This document shows positions 6,814 to 8,983 of a DNA stretch of 8,983 nucleotides, in pieces (the stretch's first letter is position 1; every line of letters starts with the position of its first letter). The translations under genes were made by a program, and so were the position numbers. The stretch is from contig JAHRWJ010000051.1 in assembly GCA_019090185.1 (NCBI GenBank), positions 1 through 8,983 of the forward strand, read 5' to 3'. Origin of the DNA: Immundisolibacteraceae bacterium. Lineage in GTDB: Bacteria > Pseudomonadota > Gammaproteobacteria > Immundisolibacterales > Immundisolibacteraceae. A model generated the notes under the pieces. It ran no database searches and was not told the origin of the DNA. It saw only the letters and a program-made list of their open reading frames with translations.

Positions 6814-7955
6814 TGAGTCGTGCTCTAAGACCCGTTGGCGAACCTATCTCAACCCAACAATCATCTCAGGAAATTTCTACGTTTTTCAACCCTTTTAAGA
6901 CCCACCTATATGCAAGCGGCACCGCAGCCTTAGCCGCTGCGGTCGGTGCTGCCTTACAGCACCGACCAACGCAACAACCGGAAGTACTGCTACCTGCATA
7001 CGGATGTCCATCGCTGGTTAGTGCCATTATTTTCAATCAAGCCAAACCAGTGCTGGTGGATCTGGCCAAAAATAAGATAGAACTCGATAGCGACGACCTC
7101 GCAACAAAATTAACCGAAAACACGGTGGCCGTTATATCGGTTGACCTGTTTGGCCTGCCCAGCGTATCGGATAGCCACCGCCAACTGCTTCGCCAGCACA
7201 ACTGCACATTGATCAGGGACTGCGCCCAGGCCAGGGTGCTCCCTACCACCATAACCAGTGACGATAGCGAACTCATCGTGATCAGTTTTGGAAGAGGCAA
7301 ACCCGTCAGCGTGTTAACTGGTGGAGCGGTCTTACAGCCACCAAACCAGCCCTTTAAGCTGCCACATCTTGCCGCTGTAACCGATACATTTGCGAGCAAC
7401 TTGCTAACAAGACTAAAACTCGAAGTCTATAACCTGGCTATCAAACCAAGTATTTATGGGTTTCTAGAACATCTACCGATTGGCCTCGGCGAGACCCGAT
7501 ATAGCCAACTTGAGGAGATAGGCGGCATGCCCAAGCCGGCCATCAGGTATCTACTAACCAACCTTAACCGTGCTAGTACGGTCGATGGTTCAGCACTCCG
7601 ACAGGACTACGAAAATTTATTCAGCCCAAAAACCAGCCAAGGATGGATAGACCTCTGTCAGCAAAGCGACCCGAAAAGAACCCACCACTTATTGCGCTAT
7701 GCTGTTTTAGCGCCATCGAAGGCCATCAGAGATAAAGTCCTGGCAACTGCTCAGAACCAAAAACTGGGGTTTACCGCCCTTTATGGTCAACCCATTCCCC
7801 ATATTGCAGGCATACCTCCGATCGTCGGAAAGCCCGACCATTCAGCCCATCCAAATGCAACTGAGCTGGCCGAACGACTGCTGACACTACCTTTTTATCG
7901 AGGTATTTCTGCCACCGATCTACAGCAATTCAGCCAGGCGATCTCCCTCCTGTAA
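6813..7955 (+). CDS. DegT/DnrJ/EryC1/StrS-like PLP-dependent aminotransferase
   Basis: This 380-residue protein has fold-type-I aminotransferase features of the DegT family, which usually transaminate keto-sugar nucleotides to amino sugars. Visible are ASGTAAL (34-40, PLP phosphate loop), LLPAYGCPS (59-67), AKPVLVDL (77-84), TVAVISVDLFGLP (104-116), RDCAQA (135-140, D136 for the pyridine nitrogen) and SFGRGKPVSVLTGGAV (158-173), where K163 is the probable Schiff-base lysine. The C-terminal LTLPFYRGISATDLQQF (357-373) matches the usual family end. The frame is open further upstream, and ATGs at 6702 and 6792 are possible. However, the ATG at 6813 overlaps the GT2 stop as TAATG, the first residues upstream of it show no family similarity, and overlap of over 100 bp would be unusual. 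The SFGRGK motif is looser than the usual SFSxxK, so the exact substrate, or even activity, is uncertain. A role in making an amino sugar for the glycan is inferred from context. Confidence 0.82.
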   Translation: MSRALRPVGEPISTQQSSQEISTFFNPFKTHLYASGTAALAAAVGAALQHRPTQQPEVLLPAYGCPSLVSAIIFNQAKPVLVDLAKNKIELDSDDLATKLTENTVAVISVDLFGLPSVSDSHRQLLRQHNCTLIRDCAQARVLPTTITSDDSELIVISFGRGKPVSVLTGGAVLQPPNQPFKLPHLAAVTDTFASNLLTRLKLEVYNLAIKPSIYGFLEHLPIGLGETRYSQLEEIGGMPKPAIRYLLTNLNRASTVDGSALRQDYENLFSPKTSQGWIDLCQQSDPKRTHHLLRYAVLAPSKAIRDKVLATAQNQKLGFTALYGQPIPHIAGIPPIVGKPDHSAHPNATELAERLLTLPFYRGISATDLQQFSQAISLL

Positions 7956-7963
7956 AGAACCCC

Positions 7964-8863
7964 TTACTCAGTCCGGTTCATCTCTATAAACTCCCTCAAC
8001 CCCGCCGCCACTTCTCTATGTTTAAGGCCATAGGCGATTTGAGCCTTCATATACCCTAACTTGTCGCCACAATCATGGCTGCGACCAACGATGTGATAGG
8101 CCTCAACAGTCTGTTCCGCGACAAGATGGTCAATCGCATCCGTAAGCTGAATTTCCCCCCCTATGCCCGGTTGAGTTTGATCGAGTAATTTCCAAATTTC
8201 TGGCGGTAACACGTAGCGCCCTACCGCTGCCATATTTGATGGCGCATCTTCTTTGGCCGGCTTTTCAACTATTTTATCCACCCGCGCCTTCTGTCCCGGT
8301 AGAAGCTCTTTTCCCAAACAGTCCACAAGGCCATATTTACTCACGTCTTCCCAAGGAACTGGCTCTACCAGAAGCTGCGCGTTTCCGGTCTGACTAAAGT
8401 TATCCACCATGGATGACAAGTTGTCCTGGGTCAGGTCTGCTTCGTACTGGTCAACCAGCACATCAGGCAAAAGAACTGCAAACGGACTATTGCCTACAAC
8501 AGGATATGCACAGGCAATCGCATGCCCCAAGCCCTTTGCTTCGGCCTGACGAACAGAAATGATGGTGACATCTGCAGGAACAATTGTGCGAATTTCCTCC
8601 AGCAAATGACGTTTAAGCCGTATCTCCAGGCGCGCCTCTAATTCAAAAGAGGAATCAAAGTGGTTTTCAATCGCGTTTTTGCTTGAATGGGTCACCAAAA
8701 CAATTTCTGATATACCGGCAGCTATTGCCTCATTAACCACATATTGAATTAATGGTTTGTCAACGATAGGCATCATTTCTTTAGGTATTGCTTTGGTGGC
8801 TGGCAACATTCGTGTACCCAGTCCAGCCACGGGAATAACCGCCTTTTCTACTTTATAGCTCAT
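7964..8863 (-). CDS. galU: UTP-glucose-1-phosphate uridylyltransferase
   Basis: The enzyme makes UDP-glucose and pyrophosphate from UTP and glucose-1-phosphate in the cytoplasm, feeding capsule, EPS, LPS core and trehalose synthesis. At 299 residues it has the usual GalU length. The nucleotide-binding signature spans 12-35 ([24 protein letters not shown]). [11 protein letters not shown] (105-115), LLPDVL (131-136), VEKP (199-202), GRYVL (215-219), [10 protein letters not shown] (235-244) and GDKLGY (266-271) are all present and typical. The ATG at 8863 is favoured by [14 protein letters not shown], the usual family N-terminus, with a weak GGAT ribosome site 5 nt upstream. It is convergent with the aminotransferase gene, the two stops being 8 bp apart. 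The related GalF or RfbA families are less likely given the GalU-specific motifs. Confidence 0.97.
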   Translation of the reverse strand: MSYKVEKAVIPVAGLGTRMLPATKAIPKEMMPIVDKPLIQYVVNEAIAAGISEIVLVTHSSKNAIENHFDSSFELEARLEIRLKRHLLEEIRTIVPADVTIISVRQAEAKGLGHAIACAYPVVGNSPFAVLLPDVLVDQYEADLTQDNLSSMVDNFSQTGNAQLLVEPVPWEDVSKYGLVDCLGKELLPGQKARVDKIVEKPAKEDAPSNMAAVGRYVLPPEIWKLLDQTQPGIGGEIQLTDAIDHLVAEQTVEAYHIVGRSHDCGDKLGYMKAQIAYGLKHREVAAGLREFIEMNRTE

Positions 8864-8883
8864 GAACTATCCGTACTTTGAAT

Positions 8884-8912
8884 ATTAAAAATAATTACCA
8901 GAACCCTGTGAA
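8884..8912 (-). promoter_or_regulatory. Probable sigma70-like galU promoter
   Basis: On the minus strand TTCACA (8912-8907) and TTTAAT (8889-8884) are each 5 of 6 matches to the -35 and -10 consensus with an optimal 17-nt spacer. Transcription would begin near 8877, giving a leader of roughly 14 nt that still contains the weak ribosome site before the galU ATG. Confidence 0.5.
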
Positions 8913-8983
8913 ATAGCCCTGAACGCTTGACCACTAATTGAAACTCACACCTGCCAGAATTCTTATTTTGAACAAGGGTTCTA

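Noticed and set aside
7037..7399. Minus-strand frame of 120 codons inside the aminotransferase gene.
   Set aside because: It is antisense to the PLP-binding region and shows no recognisable domain.
7957..7979. GAACC ... GGTTC inverted repeat in the convergent gap as a bidirectional terminator.
   Set aside because: The stem is only 5 bp with a 13-nt loop and no U-run on either strand.

Overview
The window looks like part of an exopolysaccharide or cell-surface glycan region on the chromosome of a Gram-negative bacterium. A proteobacterium is likely, perhaps a gammaproteobacterium. The support is Sec-type signal peptides, a lipobox lipoprotein, a bacterial-type GalU and moderate base composition with AT-rich intergenic gaps. 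The taxonomic guess is inference; no rRNA or other marker is present.

Layout: seven genes fill nearly the whole window. On the minus strand, reading from about 4076 down to 1, is a three-gene run: a small fibronectin-III-like lipoprotein (4076-3636), a 695-residue secreted right-handed beta-helix protein (3618-1531), and a second, closely related beta-helix protein (1455-1, cut by the window edge). The last two are tandem paralogues. Their stretches of near-identity reach 30 of 31 residues, but they differ by a 25-residue loop insertion and by a Cys-rich segment that copy 1 seems to lack. Upstream, also on the minus strand, is a GT4-family glycosyltransferase (5437-4298). From a 221-bp divergent intergenic region the plus strand carries a membrane GT2-family glycosyltransferase (5659-6813), translationally coupled to a DegT-like PLP-dependent aminotransferase (best start 6813, end 7955). 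Convergent to it, only 8 bp away, is galU (8863-7964), encoding UTP-glucose-1-phosphate uridylyltransferase.

How they may work together: GalU supplies UDP-glucose, a precursor for glycan building. The aminotransferase may make an amino sugar, and the GT4 and GT2 enzymes would add sugars at the cytoplasmic face of the membrane. The exported beta-helix pair has a fold common in polysaccharide lyases, epimerases and surface adhesins, and could bind or modify the exported glycan, with the FnIII lipoprotein as a possible membrane-anchored partner. This functional link rests on context only.

Regulatory signals are modest. There is a good sigma70-like promoter for galU, a plausible one before the lipoprotein gene, and an 18-bp near-perfect palindrome centred in the divergent glycosyltransferase intergenic region. 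No gap exceeds 300 bp. I saw no tRNA, rRNA, insertion sequence or CRISPR array.
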